This document shows, piece after piece, positions 22,016 through 32,717 of a stretch of DNA of 64,000 nt (position 1 is the stretch's first letter; each line of letters begins with the position of its first letter). The DNA is from an uncultured Commensalibacter sp. GTDB taxonomy: Bacteria > Pseudomonadota > Alphaproteobacteria > Acetobacterales > Acetobacteraceae. The stretch lies in assembly GCA_945266285.1 (NCBI GenBank), contig CALYOP010000007.1, positions 83,308 through 147,307 on the forward strand. Direction: 5' to 3'. Position numbers and translations under genes: made by a program. The notes below the pieces were generated by a model, which made no database searches, was not told where the DNA came from, and saw nothing but the letters and a program-made list of their open reading frames with translations.

Positions 22016-22738
22016 TTAGTAACCTGGTTTTAATACGTAACCACGACCTCTTACCGTATGTAAGAAGCGCGGTTGTTTTGGGTCATTTTCAATACGACGC
22101 CTTAAACGGGTAACCTGAACATCAACTGCTCGTTCACCAATTTCTTCAACACCTGTATTCTGAGCAATATCTTCACGTGACAAAATCTCATTAGGACGCC
22201 TTGCCAAAACGGTAAGTAACGCGATTTCCCCTCCAGTAAGATGAATGATCCCCTCTTTTCCACTCAATAACCCTCTGACGGGGTCAAATTCCAATTCACC
22301 TAGCTTTACTACGCGTAAATTATCAGTTGGAGAAGGCGGTTTTAAACGTCTTAACTGCGCTTTAAGCCGTAACAGTAATTCTTTTGGTTCAAAAGGTTTT
22401 CCTAAATAATCATCGGCCCCCGCCTCTAACCCCGCAATGCGATCTTCTGGCTCTCCACGTGCTGTTAACAGAATAATGGGTAGATCCTTACCTTCTTCTC
22501 GCAAAGCATAGGTCAATTCCACGCCATCCTCTCCAGGCATACAAACATCAAGAACAATAGCATCAGGTTGCAAAAATTTGAGCATATCTCTGGCTTCTTT
22601 GGCTGATTCTGCGCTGCTGATGCGGAAACCATTTTCACATAAATAACGTTTTAAGAGTTTGCGTAATCTTTCATCATCATCCACGACCAAAATATGAAGC
22701 GGTTTTTCGTCATCTGGACGATCTTTGCTTTCTTCCAT
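22016..22738 (-). CDS. OmpR-family response regulator
   Basis: VVDDDERLRKLL receiver, DAIVLDVCMPGEDG, winged-helix C-terminus DVQVTRLRRRIENDPKQPRFLHTVRGRGYVL. Confidence 0.93.
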   Translation of the reverse strand: MEESKDRPDDEKPLHILVVDDDERLRKLLKRYLCENGFRISSAESAKEARDMLKFLQPDAIVLDVCMPGEDGVELTYALREEGKDLPIILLTARGEPEDRIAGLEAGADDYLGKPFEPKELLLRLKAQLRRLKPPSPTDNLRVVKLGELEFDPVRGLLSGKEGIIHLTGGEIALLTVLARRPNEILSREDIAQNTGVEEIGERAVDVQVTRLRRRIENDPKQPRFLHTVRGRGYVLKPGY

Positions 22739-22743
22739 AATTA

Positions 22744-23280
22744 CTATCCTTTATTTGGTTTAGATGATGATCGATTTTCTAATAAATATTTGGCCTCTTG
22801 ACTGAGCATAGCGTGAAGAACTCTTTGAAAACCCTCTACTGATTGTTGATCTCCCGTTTCACGGAAGGCACGAACAAATTGTTTACGTTGTAATTGGAAA
22901 AGTTCGTCTTCTAAACGCTCTCCCTCTGCGGTTAAACAAAGCTCGCGTTTTCTACGATCCGTTTTTGACTGTTTATATTGAACATAACGATATCGTATTA
23001 CATCTTTCATAACACGTGCTAAACTTTGTTTAGTAATTCCTAATAAATTACGTAATTCTCCAACGGTGAGATCAGGATGATGTTTGATAAATTTTAGCAA
23101 ACGGTGATGGGCATGACCGAGATGATGCTTTTTCAATATTGGTTTAATCATATTATGATTTTCGCACCATACAAAAAAGAACATATCCTGCATAAAGCGG
23201 ATTTGCTCTTCTCGTAAAAATAAAAGCTGTTCTCCCGGTTTATAGATCGGAGAATCCCTAAAAAACGATTGTTGAGACAA
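22744..23280 (-). CDS. MarR family transcriptional regulator
   Basis: LTVGELRNLLGITKQSLARVMKDVIRYRYVQYKQSKTDRRKRELCLTAEG. Confidence 0.9.
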   Translation of the reverse strand: MSQQSFFRDSPIYKPGEQLLFLREEQIRFMQDMFFFVWCENHNMIKPILKKHHLGHAHHRLLKFIKHHPDLTVGELRNLLGITKQSLARVMKDVIRYRYVQYKQSKTDRRKRELCLTAEGERLEDELFQLQRKQFVRAFRETGDQQSVEGFQRVLHAMLSQEAKYLLENRSSSKPNKG

Positions 23281-23479
23281 AACACCCCCATTTTGTCAAT
23301 ATTTTCTTCTAACTATATAAAATAAATCTACTTTCTGCCAGAATTTCGAGTGATAATATTTGAAAGAAGCTTGTCAAAAGCAAATGAATGCGCTAAATCA
23401 TCCTACTCGTTGAATAAATATGATTCCTCTATTTGGAGTCGTAGTGTCTTTATTTTGCATTATAGGAGATAGCAACCAA

Positions 23480-23683
23480 GTGCAGGTTCTGGTTAGAGAT
23501 AATAATATTGATCAAGCATTAAAAGCTTTAAAAAAGAAAATGCAACGCGAAGGTGTTTTCCGTGAAATGAAACTCCGTCGCCATTACGAAAAACCTTCTG
23601 AACGTCGTGCTCGTGAATCCGCCGAAGCTGTTAGACGCGCTCGCAAAATGGAACGTAAACGTTTAGAACGTGAAGGCTTCTAA
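23480..23683 (+). CDS. rpsU: 30S ribosomal protein S21
   Basis: [49 protein letters not shown] start at 23480 preferred over the ORF-track start at 23420. Confidence 0.93.
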   Translation: MQVLVRDNNIDQALKALKKKMQREGVFREMKLRRHYEKPSERRARESAEAVRRARKMERKRLEREGF

Positions 23684-23684
23684 T

Positions 23685-23705
23685 AAACCTCTATCATAGA
23701 GGTTT
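23685..23705 (+). terminator. Short hairpin after rpsU
   Basis: AAACCTCTA tca TAGAGGTTT. Confidence 0.5.
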
Positions 23706-23819
23706 CTGCATTATTCCAAGTTTTATTGTTTTAATTATACAAAAGACATTTTGATAAGGGTTTTACCTAAAAATGTCGTTTCCGAAAGTAGTGTGATTTC
23801 CAGACCGCATAAATTGCTT

Positions 23820-23845
23820 GAACCCTTTGACAATTCAAAGGGTTC
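23820..23845 (-). terminator. Hairpin downstream of leuB
   Basis: GAACCCTTTGA caat TCAAAGGGTTC. Confidence 0.65.
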
Positions 23846-23859
23846 ATTCTTTATATGAA

Positions 23860-24966
23860 CTATTGATTATTTAATTCTTCTAAAACGGCTTGTCCCATTT
23901 CACTGGTACCAACCAGTTTCTTTCCTGGACCCATAATGTCAGGGGTTCTTAAACCGTTAACCAAGACCTGCTTACAAGCATCGATAATTTTTGCTGCAAC
24001 CACGTCCTCCCCAAAAGAATAACGCAATAACATTGCCAAAGAAAGAATCTGAGCTAAGGGATTGGCTTTGTTTTGTCCAGCAATATCGGGTGCACTACCA
24101 TGAATTGGTTCATAAAGCGCAGGAATTACTCCATTATCACCCCGTTTACCTAAAGTCGCTGAAGGCAACATACCAAGACTTCCGGTTAACATTGCTGCCA
24201 AATCCGACAGAATATCTCCAAAAAGATTACTGGTTAAGATAATATCAAACTGTAAAGGACGACGAACCAATTGCATCGCGCAATTATCTGCCAACATATG
24301 AGATAATTCCACATCGGGATAATCACGCTTTTGAATTTCTGTGACCACTTCTTTCCAAAGTAAACCACTTTCCATTACATTTGATTTATCGACAGAACAA
24401 ACTTTATTCTTTCTTTGACGTGCCAAATCAAAAGCAACACGGGCAATACGTTCGATTTCAACACTTGTGTAAACTTCGGTATTAATCCCTTTTCGGGTTC
24501 CATCCGGTAAATTTTCAATACCTCTTGGACTTCCAAAATATACACCGCCCGTACTTTCCCGAACAATCATTAAATCAAGACCTTTAATGATATCAGGTTT
24601 CACCGTACTTGCATCAATCAAAGGATCAAATACGGTAGCAGCACGCAAATTGGCGAACAAACCCATTTCTTTGCGTAAACCAATAATTCCTAATTCAGGA
24701 CGTTTGTCAAAACCAACTTTATCCCACTTAGGACCTCCAACAGCACCAAACAAAACCGCATCCGCTTGTTTAGCTTTTTCTATAACGGTGTCTGTTAATG
24801 GAATGCCGTGTTGATCAATAGAAGCACCGCCAACCAGATCCTCATCAATCTTAAAAGAGAGGTTAGAATGATTTTCAACCCATTTAAGAAGATTAATAGC
24901 CTGTGCTGTTACTTCAGGGCCAATACCGTCGCCTGGTAATACCAGCAACTTCTTTTCTGTTTTCAT
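23860..24966 (-). CDS. leuB: 3-isopropylmalate dehydrogenase
   Basis: LPGDGIGPEVTAQA, LLKWVENHSNLSF, DNCAMQLVRRPLQFDIILTSNLFGDILSDLAAMLTGSLGMLPSA. Confidence 0.96.
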   Translation of the reverse strand: MKTEKKLLVLPGDGIGPEVTAQAINLLKWVENHSNLSFKIDEDLVGGASIDQHGIPLTDTVIEKAKQADAVLFGAVGGPKWDKVGFDKRPELGIIGLRKEMGLFANLRAATVFDPLIDASTVKPDIIKGLDLMIVRESTGGVYFGSPRGIENLPDGTRKGINTEVYTSVEIERIARVAFDLARQRKNKVCSVDKSNVMESGLLWKEVVTEIQKRDYPDVELSHMLADNCAMQLVRRPLQFDIILTSNLFGDILSDLAAMLTGSLGMLPSATLGKRGDNGVIPALYEPIHGSAPDIAGQNKANPLAQILSLAMLLRYSFGEDVVAAKIIDACKQVLVNGLRTPDIMGPGKKLVGTSEMGQAVLEELNNQ

Positions 24967-24997
24967 TCCACCACTCCTGATTGATTTATTTTAAAAT

Positions 24998-25633
24998 TTA
25001 CGGATTTAATTCTTTAGATTGTATTGATGGGAACCAAGGCTGATTTTCTTTACGTTTTTCCTCAAATTGATCAATTTCTTTGACGTATTGTAAAGTCTGC
25101 GCAATATCGTCCATTCCATCCAGCAATAACTGTTTGCGCAATGGATCAACATCAAAATCTATTGTTTCACCATTTGGCCTAATAATTTGTTGCTTTTTTA
25201 AATCAATTGTAATTCGGGCATTTGCACCTAATTTGCAATCTTCAACCAACTGGTCACAAATTGCTCTTGGAAGAACAATCGGTAGGATTCCATTTTTAAA
25301 AGAATTATTGAAGAAAATATCAGCAAAGGAAGGCGCAATAACACAGCGGATTCCCATATCCAGCAAAGCCCAAGGCGCATGTTCCCGAGAAGATCCACAG
25401 CCAAAATTTTCGTAAGTAATTAAGATCTGTGCATGACGATAAGGTTCACGGTTTAAAATAAAATCTTTATTTTCATTACCGTTTTCATCATAGCGTTGCG
25501 CATAAAAAGCGAACTTTCCCAACCCACTTCTTTGAATCGTTTTCAAAAATCGTGCAGGGATAATCTTATCCGTATCGATATTGGCTTCAAGTAAAGGAGC
25601 AGCTATGGCAGACAAAATATCGAATTTTTCCAT
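24998..25633 (-). CDS. leuD: 3-isopropylmalate dehydratase small subunit
   Basis: NIDTDKIIPARFLKTIQRSGLG, NFGCGSSREHAPWAL. Confidence 0.96.
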   Translation of the reverse strand: MEKFDILSAIAAPLLEANIDTDKIIPARFLKTIQRSGLGKFAFYAQRYDENGNENKDFILNREPYRHAQILITYENFGCGSSREHAPWALLDMGIRCVIAPSFADIFFNNSFKNGILPIVLPRAICDQLVEDCKLGANARITIDLKKQQIIRPNGETIDFDVDPLRKQLLLDGMDDIAQTLQYVKEIDQFEEKRKENQPWFPSIQSKELNP

Positions 25634-25634
25634 T

Positions 25635-27038
25635 TTACATCATCTCCCTTACATCCGTTAATTCACCTTTAATCGCTGCAGCAGCTGCCATTGCAGGTGA
25701 AACCAAATGAGTACGACTATCGGGTCCTTGGCGACCTTCAAAATTACGATTAGATGTTGATGCACATCTTTGACCTGGCTGCAAACGATCAGGATTCATG
25801 GCCAAACACATTGAACATCCAGCTTCACGCCATTCAAAGCCGGCCTCTTTAAAAATTTTATCCAATCCCTCTGCTTCGGCTTGCTTTTTAATGAGACCTG
25901 ATCCTGGCACAACCAAAGCCCATACATGATCAGCAACTTTACGACCTTTAGCAATCTGTGCAGCTATTCTTAAATCCTCAATACGACTATTAGTACAAGA
26001 ACCAATAAAAATTGCGTCGATTTTGACACCCTTAATCGGTTGGCCGGGCTTTAACCCCATATATTCAAGCATACGCTGCTTACGTTTACGTTGTGATTCA
26101 TCAGCGATTTCAGCAGGATCAGGAACCTTTCCAGTAATGGGGATGACATCTTCTGGGCTATTACCCCAAGTAATCATTGGTTCGAGATCATTAATATTAA
26201 TTTGAACAACCCGATCATAATGTGCACCTTCATCCGTTGCTAAAGTCCGCCAATAAGCAACTGCCTGTTCAAAATCTTTAGCTTTTGGTGCAAAGGGGCG
26301 TCCTTTTATATATTCAAAAGTAATTTCATCAGGTGCCACTAAACCCGCTCTGGCACCGGCCTCAATCGCCATATTACACAAAGTCATACGACCGGCCATA
26401 TCCATATTACGAACTACAGAACCCGTAAATTCAATAACATGCCCCGTTCCGCCCGCAGTTCCAATTTTACCAATAACGGCCAGAATAATATCTTTTGCCG
26501 TGATGCCGACTTTTGGTGTTCCTTCGATTTCTATCTTTAAATTCTTTGCTGGTTTTTGAAGCAAAGTCTGCGTCGCCATAACATGTTCGACTTCCGAAGT
26601 CCCAATACCAAAAGCCAAGGCCCCTAACGCACCATGCGTTGATGTATGACTATCACCACAAACAATTGTCATACCCGGCAAGGATACCCCTTGTTCAGGA
26701 CCCACAACATGGACAATTCCTTGTTTATCTGAAAGTAAAGGGATGAAAGGAACATCAAATTCCTTAACATTACGTTGCAAAGCTTCGATTTGCTGACGAC
26801 TCTGCTCTTCAGCAATGGGTTGGTCTCTATCCGTTGTTGGCACATTATGATCAATAACAGCCAACGTCGCTTCGGGATGACGTAACCGACGATGAGACAT
26901 ACGCAATCCTTCAAAAGCTTGAGGACTGGTAACTTCATGCACAAGGTGCCGATCAATGTAAAGAACGGATGTGCCATTGGGCAATTTTTCAACAACGTGG
27001 CTATCCCACAATTTGTCAAATAAGGTACGCGCTTTCAT
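25635..27038 (-). CDS. leuC: 3-isopropylmalate dehydratase large subunit
   Basis: [62 protein letters not shown]. Confidence 0.96.
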   Translation of the reverse strand: MKARTLFDKLWDSHVVEKLPNGTSVLYIDRHLVHEVTSPQAFEGLRMSHRRLRHPEATLAVIDHNVPTTDRDQPIAEEQSRQQIEALQRNVKEFDVPFIPLLSDKQGIVHVVGPEQGVSLPGMTIVCGDSHTSTHGALGALAFGIGTSEVEHVMATQTLLQKPAKNLKIEIEGTPKVGITAKDIILAVIGKIGTAGGTGHVIEFTGSVVRNMDMAGRMTLCNMAIEAGARAGLVAPDEITFEYIKGRPFAPKAKDFEQAVAYWRTLATDEGAHYDRVVQININDLEPMITWGNSPEDVIPITGKVPDPAEIADESQRKRKQRMLEYMGLKPGQPIKGVKIDAIFIGSCTNSRIEDLRIAAQIAKGRKVADHVWALVVPGSGLIKKQAEAEGLDKIFKEAGFEWREAGCSMCLAMNPDRLQPGQRCASTSNRNFEGRQGPDSRTHLVSPAMAAAAAIKGELTDVREMM

Positions 27039-27063
27039 GATCTTTTCCTATATACATAAAAAA

Positions 27064-27108
27064 ACCTCTAATTGATTTTATCATTATTATAAAAAATCAA
27101 TCAGAGGT
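27064..27108 (-). terminator. Strong terminator-like hairpin between rplS and leuC
   Basis: On the minus strand ACCTCTGATTGATTTT ... AAAATCAATTAGAGGT followed by TTTTTT, ending about 25 nt before the leuC ATG. Confidence 0.75.
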
Positions 27109-27117
27109 AATATTTTT

Positions 27118-27519
27118 TTAACCTTCTTGGCTGGTATTTTGCTCAGTAGTTTTTTGCGTATCGCGAGCACGCTCAGCAATACGTGCTGACTTACCACGAC
27201 GACCGCGCAGATAATATAATTTTGCACGACGAACATCACCGTGACGAACGACGGTAATACCAGCGATGGTTGGAGAATATAATGGGAAAACACGTTCCAC
27301 ACCTTCTCCATTAGAAATTTTGCGAACTGTGAAATTGCTGTTCAAGCCTTTGTTTGAACGTGCAATTACAACCCCTTCATAGGCCTGAATACGCTTACGT
27401 TCACCTTCAACAACGCGAACATCAACACGAACGGTATCACCAGCCATAAAATCAGGAACAGCTCGTTCCGCTGTCAGGCGAGCAATTTCTTCTGCCTCAT
27501 ATTTTTGAATAGTGTCCAT
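27118..27519 (-). CDS. rplS: 50S ribosomal protein L19
   Basis: [46 protein letters not shown]. Confidence 0.96.
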   Translation of the reverse strand: MDTIQKYEAEEIARLTAERAVPDFMAGDTVRVDVRVVEGERKRIQAYEGVVIARSNKGLNSNFTVRKISNGEGVERVFPLYSPTIAGITVVRHGDVRRAKLYYLRGRRGKSARIAERARDTQKTTEQNTSQEG

Positions 27520-27554
27520 TTAACCCTTATCCCTTTATAGTAATAAAAATATAA

Positions 27555-28307
27555 TTAAGCTTTACCTTGGCAAGTCGCATCCGAATCTAAATGAGAATGA
27601 TCGTTTTCGATATGAAGCCGATTTTGATAAGCATGCCATAAATCTGGACGACGCTGACGTGTAATAATTTCAGCCTGATCCTGACGCCATTTTGCAATTG
27701 CTGCATGATGTCCAGACAATAAAACATCTGGCACGGCATGATCATTCCATATCGCTGGTTTGGTATAATGCGGATATTCCAAAAGCCCATTTGAAAAACT
27801 TTCTTCATCAGCACTTTGATCTGAACCCATCACACCAGGCAATAAACGGATACAGGAATCCATTAAAACCAATGCGGCTGGTTCTCCACCCGATAACACA
27901 TAATCACCAATTGAGACTTCTTCGATTTGACGATTTTCTAAAAACCGTTCATCGACCCCTTCATAGCGACCGCAAATCAGATATATCCCTTTTCCTGAAG
28001 CAAAACGTACAACATCACTTTGTTGCAATAACCGACCTCTTGGAGACAAATAAAGAACCGGCCGTTCATCATCGGACAAAGTATCATTAAGTGCGGTATC
28101 CAAAACATCTGGACGAATAACCATCCCTGCACCACCACCAAAAGGGGTATCATCAACAGCCAAATGGCGGCCTAGACCATAATTACGCAAAGCATGCGTT
28201 TTTAAAGTCCAGCTTTGTTCCTTCAAAGCACGTCCTGCTAAGGACATACCAAGAAATCCAGGAAACATTTCAGGAAATAAAGTTAGAACATCAACTTGCC
28301 AACTCAT
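27555..28307 (-). CDS. trmD: tRNA (guanine37-N1)-methyltransferase
   Basis: [57 protein letters not shown]. Confidence 0.96.
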   Translation of the reverse strand: MSWQVDVLTLFPEMFPGFLGMSLAGRALKEQSWTLKTHALRNYGLGRHLAVDDTPFGGGAGMVIRPDVLDTALNDTLSDDERPVLYLSPRGRLLQQSDVVRFASGKGIYLICGRYEGVDERFLENRQIEEVSIGDYVLSGGEPAALVLMDSCIRLLPGVMGSDQSADEESFSNGLLEYPHYTKPAIWNDHAVPDVLLSGHHAAIAKWRQDQAEIITRQRRPDLWHAYQNRLHIENDHSHLDSDATCQGKA

Positions 28308-28864
28308 GATATTCCCCGATGTTTTGACGGTAAACGGGTCTCAATCTCTTCAGGAAGACTAATACCAACCCAACCGGCATCAATTTCAATGATCGGAACG
28401 CATAATTTGGTAAAAGGTATATAAACCTTATGTCCTGCCATTGTGCCCGTTGTTTGTTCGATTTCCAAACTACTTCCTGCTCCATAATCATGGATCGAAA
28501 GAATTTTTCCAAAAGATTCAAATTGATTATCCTCTGATTTGACTTTGGCTTGCAAACCTATCAAATCAACCAGATAAAATTCGTCCTCTTCTTCTTTAGG
28601 GAAACGATCTCTGGGTACAAATAGCTTCCGATTGGTCAATTTTTCAACAGAATTACGGTTATCTAAAGCCTTGCCATTTTGATTGATCAAAATAGCAACC
28701 TGATCACCACACCAATCAAGCGTCCAATGATCGCCGCAATCGTCTATCAATTCACCATATTGATTTAAATCTTCTGGATTTTGCGTGTGACTAAAAACAC
28801 GAACCTGACCACGTATACCGTGCGGTCGTCCAATAGTCCCCACATGAACCAGTTGATTTTTCAT
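28304..28864 (-). CDS. rimM: Ribosome maturation factor RimM
   Basis: [33 protein letters not shown]; overlaps trmD by 4 nt. Confidence 0.93.
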   Translation of the reverse strand: MKNQLVHVGTIGRPHGIRGQVRVFSHTQNPEDLNQYGELIDDCGDHWTLDWCGDQVAILINQNGKALDNRNSVEKLTNRKLFVPRDRFPKEEEDEFYLVDLIGLQAKVKSEDNQFESFGKILSIHDYGAGSSLEIEQTTGTMAGHKVYIPFTKLCVPIIEIDAGWVGISLPEEIETRLPSKHRGIS

Positions 28865-28895
28865 GGTTGGATACGCCTCTTGCCTTTACCGTCAC

Positions 28896-29273
28896 TTACG
28901 CAGCAGGTGCTTCTTCTTTGCTTTCAGCAGCTTTTACTTTAGCTTCAGCAGCGGCAGCAGCACGTTCCTGAGCTTTTTTCTTTGGTGCAGACTGCTTAGG
29001 CTGTTCGTTATAAGCAAATTTTTTGGTAATACCAGCTTGACCTAAAAAGCGAGCAACACGGTCGGTTGGCAAAGCCCCTTTGGACAACCAATGGGTAATC
29101 TTTTCTTGAACCAGACGAATGCGATCGTCATGATCAGCAGGCAGCATAGGGTTGTAAGAACCCACTTTTTCAATAAAACGTCCATCCCGTGGGGCACGAC
29201 TATCAGCAACAACAATGTGATAGTAAGGATGTTTTTTAGCCCCGGCACGGGACAAACGAATTTTAAGGCTCAT
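28896..29273 (-). CDS. rpsP: 30S ribosomal protein S16
   Basis: [42 protein letters not shown]; Ala/Lys/Glu-rich tail. Confidence 0.95.
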   Translation of the reverse strand: MSLKIRLSRAGAKKHPYYHIVVADSRAPRDGRFIEKVGSYNPMLPADHDDRIRLVQEKITHWLSKGALPTDRVARFLGQAGITKKFAYNEQPKQSAPKKKAQERAAAAAEAKVKAAESKEEAPAA

Positions 29274-29313
29274 TGGCACTTCACTCCAGATATATAGCCA
29301 CAAAACAAAGGAA

Positions 29314-30702
29314 TTAACGCAACATCCCACCACCTGGTGGCGGATTCATTCCTTTCGGTAAAATTGCGGATAACCCCTGACGCATCAATCCTTTGACACC
29401 CAGTTTGTTAAGCCGCTTCATCATAGAGGCCATTTCATTAAACTGTTTCAACAGTTTATTAACCTCCTGAACTGTACTCCCCGACCCTGCTGCAATTCTC
29501 TTTTTACGAGAAGCTTTAATAATATCAGGATTTCTACGTTCCGCTTTCGTCATCGAAGAAATGATCGCCTGATGTCGTTTAAGGATCGAAGTATCTATTT
29601 CTTTGTCACCTAATTTTTCTTTAATTTTTCCCATACCCGGTAACATATCCATGATACCTGATATGGAACCCATTTTATTGATCTGGTTAATCTGTGCTGA
29701 ATAATCGTTTAAATCGAACTTGCCCTTAAGCATTTTTTTGGCAAGTCGTTCATTTTCTTCAACATCCAGTGTTTCTGTCGCTTTTTCAACCAGACCGGCA
29801 ATATCACCAAGTCCCAGAATACGGCTAGCAACGCGTTCAGGATGGAATTCCTGCAATGCATCAACTTTTTCGCCGACACCAACCAATTTAATTGGTGCAC
29901 CGGTTATCGCACGCATCGACAATGCCGCACCACCCCGTGCATCACCATCCATTCGTGTCATTACCACACCGGTAATTCCGATTTTCTCATTAAAGATTTT
30001 GGCAGTATGCACTGCATCCTGCCCCGTCATAGCGTCGACAACCAGTAAAGTTTCAACAGGATGAACCAGATCACGGATATTTTCGACTTCTGCCATCAAG
30101 GTATCATCAATAGAAAGCCGACCGGCCGTATCTAGAATAACGATATCATAACCTTGATTACGTCCCACTTCCATGGCACGCTTGGCAATATCAACGGGGT
30201 TTTGTCCTTGTACAACTGGTAAAGATGCAACATTTATCTGATTAGCCAGTTGTTCCAATTGTAATTGCGCAGCCGGACGATACGTATCCAAACTGGCCAA
30301 TAATATCTTTTTATGTTCACGACGGGAAAGAAATGCAGCAATCTTGGCAGAAGTCGTCGTTTTACCTGAACCTTGCAAACCAACCATCAAATACGGAATA
30401 GGTGGCACCGCATTTAACGTTAAAGGAACAACCCCTGCACCACCTAGTGATTCAATCAATGCATCATTGACCACTTTAGCAACGGCTTGACCGGGAGAGA
30501 TATTATGTAAGACCTCTTGTCCGACGGCTTTTTCCTGAACACGTTTGACAAAATCTTTAACTACCGGCAAAGCCACATCAGCATCCAGCATCGCCAGACG
30601 AACTTCACGCATTGCTTCTTGCACATCAGCTTCAGAAAGCGCACCACGCTTTGAAAGCCCGTCAAAAACACCCGATAGTTTTCCTGATAACCGGTCAAAC
30701 AC
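29314..30702 (-). CDS. ffh: Signal recognition particle protein Ffh
   Basis: [39 protein letters not shown], Met-rich M domain; GTG start. Confidence 0.96.
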   Translation of the reverse strand: MFDRLSGKLSGVFDGLSKRGALSEADVQEAMREVRLAMLDADVALPVVKDFVKRVQEKAVGQEVLHNISPGQAVAKVVNDALIESLGGAGVVPLTLNAVPPIPYLMVGLQGSGKTTTSAKIAAFLSRREHKKILLASLDTYRPAAQLQLEQLANQINVASLPVVQGQNPVDIAKRAMEVGRNQGYDIVILDTAGRLSIDDTLMAEVENIRDLVHPVETLLVVDAMTGQDAVHTAKIFNEKIGITGVVMTRMDGDARGGAALSMRAITGAPIKLVGVGEKVDALQEFHPERVASRILGLGDIAGLVEKATETLDVEENERLAKKMLKGKFDLNDYSAQINQINKMGSISGIMDMLPGMGKIKEKLGDKEIDTSILKRHQAIISSMTKAERRNPDIIKASRKKRIAAGSGSTVQEVNKLLKQFNEMASMMKRLNKLGVKGLMRQGLSAILPKGMNPPPGGGMLR

Positions 30703-30736
30703 GTTCTTTTACCTTATCTCTTTCCAAAAAATAACG

Positions 30737-30766
30737 CGTCACTGCGCGAGCCTTCGCGGGGTGACG
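30737..30766. repeat. GC-rich stem-loop in the Spy-like/ffh intergenic region
   Basis: CGTCAC tg CGCGA gcct TCGCG gg GTGACG compound inverted repeat; on the minus strand followed by a short T-rich stretch. Confidence 0.6.
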
Positions 30767-30854
30767 TTTCTTATCTTTGCTAAGCAAGATACCCTCATTC
30801 CTTCACTTATGTCAAGCAAATGAATTAATAAGGGTTTTAATATAAATAATTTAT

Positions 30855-31433
30855 TTATTCAGCAGGAGGAGGCGGTGGTGGTGGTTCATCACCTGGTGCT
30901 GGGGGTCTTGGTGCTTCACCAGCTTCTTTTAAAAGATTATCAATCTTGGAACGAAGTTCTTTTCTTTTGCCATAAGTTTGTTCAACTGCTTTAAGCTGAT
31001 CTGCGGTTAAAAGATTACGAACGGATAAAGCCGCAGTTACTTCTGCATTATGGATCGCTTTATGCGCTGCTTCTTCCTTAGCGAATAATGGTTGTAAAGT
31101 TTCTTGAGTTACTTTTTTGCTGGATGCAAGCAAATCCATGACTTGTTCATGGGTTTGTCTGATGACAGCATGTTGCGCTACAACTTCTTGACGTGTTTTT
31201 TGTGCTAAATCACGGATTTTTTGACGCTGTTCTTTCGTCAGATTTGCATTTGCGAAAATATCCCCCATCGGTCCAAGACCTAGAACACGATGATGTGGCC
31301 CCGGTGGGAAAGGTTTATCCATACACTGCGCAGGATCTGGTTGTGCCATAGCGGGAAGCGCTGTACCCATAAGCAAGCCGGTTGTAAACATCATTGATGT
31401 AAATAGTTTTTGCCGGATCATTTTAAACTCCAA
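30855..31433 (-). CDS. Spy/CpxP-like periplasmic protein (LTxxQ motif) with polyproline tail
   Basis: Signal peptide, NLTKEQRQKIRDLA and LLTADQLKAVEQTY; C-terminal PRPPAPGDEPPPPPPPAE. Confidence 0.75.
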   Translation of the reverse strand: MEFKMIRQKLFTSMMFTTGLLMGTALPAMAQPDPAQCMDKPFPPGPHHRVLGLGPMGDIFANANLTKEQRQKIRDLAQKTRQEVVAQHAVIRQTHEQVMDLLASSKKVTQETLQPLFAKEEAAHKAIHNAEVTAALSVRNLLTADQLKAVEQTYGKRKELRSKIDNLLKEAGEAPRPPAPGDEPPPPPPPAE

Positions 31434-32004
31434 TTAATTTGAGTAACTTTCAGAAATGTTATACTAAATAATACAGTATGGAAATAAAATAATTTCCTGT
31501 CGTGCGTTTGCATTATGATTCTTTTAATAACAAATCGATTTGATCGAACTTATTAATAAATATATGAATCACTTTATCTTTTTTAACATTTATTTCATGG
31601 TTTAAAATTAATTCGATATTAAAATACCTATTATTTCCAGAACAACATCGTTTTCGATCTAATTTTTGAAATTTGGCAAGTAATAGGCGTCCGCAATATC
31701 TTGTCAAATTAATGGAATTTTTTTATTTTACAGTAAAGAAAACTCCATTTAATATATCAATATAGCTTCAATAATATATTTTTATCTATGCATTTTTTGA
31801 TCAGCATTATCATTTAGTAAATATTTTTGCTTTGATAAAATCATTTATTTTTTTAATGTTAATCCTATAACCTACAATAAGCATACAAATTTTCACCTAG
31901 ATTAATTGCAGCTATAGATTTAGTTATTTTATGGCTAATTTCATTCCACATATTTTATAAACAATTGTAGCAATCGCTAAAATCGACTTTTTATTTGAAA
32001 TAAT

Positions 32005-32031
32005 AAAGCTCCAATATTTTATTGGAGCTTT
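32005..32031 (-). terminator. Hairpin downstream of the second Spy-like gene
   Basis: AAAGCTCCAAT ... ATTGGAGCTTT. Confidence 0.6.
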
Positions 32032-32072
32032 ACATTAATATCTAGGTATAATTTATTATGAATAATTTTAAA

Positions 32073-32567
32073 TTATTTATGTTCAGCAGCTTTTTTCTGT
32101 AATTGTTTCAAAACATCAAGCTGTTTTTCTCTAGCCATTTTTTGTTGTTCATATTCTTGACGTAATTTTTTAAGCTGATCTGGCGTTAAGATATCACGCA
32201 TTCCCATAAAGAGCTTAACTTGAGCATTTTTCATGCTTTGTTGAAGCGCAGAATCCTCCTCTATAATAGGTTTCAGCGTTTCTTCAGTTACATTACCTTC
32301 TGAAGTTAACGCATCCATTAACTTATTTTGGATTTCAAGAGCTTTTTCACGTTGCGGGGCTACTTCAGAAACCATATTCATCATAAGTTGGGCAAATTTT
32401 GACTTTTGATCTGGAGTCAAAGCCAAACTTTTGAACATAGCACTCATGGAACCCATATCACCCATTGAGACCTGATGCGCAGCAGGTTGTGCCATTGCAG
32501 GCATTCCTGCATTGACACTTAAACCAGCAATAACAGCGATTGGCATAATCCAACTTTTTTTGAACAT
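32073..32567 (-). CDS. Spy/CpxP-like periplasmic protein (LTxxQ motif)
   Basis: Signal peptide ending AMA-QP, ALTPDQKSKFAQLM and ILTPDQLKKLRQEY. Confidence 0.75.
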   Translation of the reverse strand: MFKKSWIMPIAVIAGLSVNAGMPAMAQPAAHQVSMGDMGSMSAMFKSLALTPDQKSKFAQLMMNMVSEVAPQREKALEIQNKLMDALTSEGNVTEETLKPIIEEDSALQQSMKNAQVKLFMGMRDILTPDQLKKLRQEYEQQKMAREKQLDVLKQLQKKAAEHK

Positions 32568-32717
32568 TTAAAACTCCAAATATAATAATATATGTTTCAA
32601 CACTGCATTTATTAACATATTTTATCAATATGGAGAATATTTAAATTATCAGATAATAAAAATGCTTTCGCAAAGAAATACTTAACAAATCACGCAATCA
32701 TTTTTCGAAACCATATA

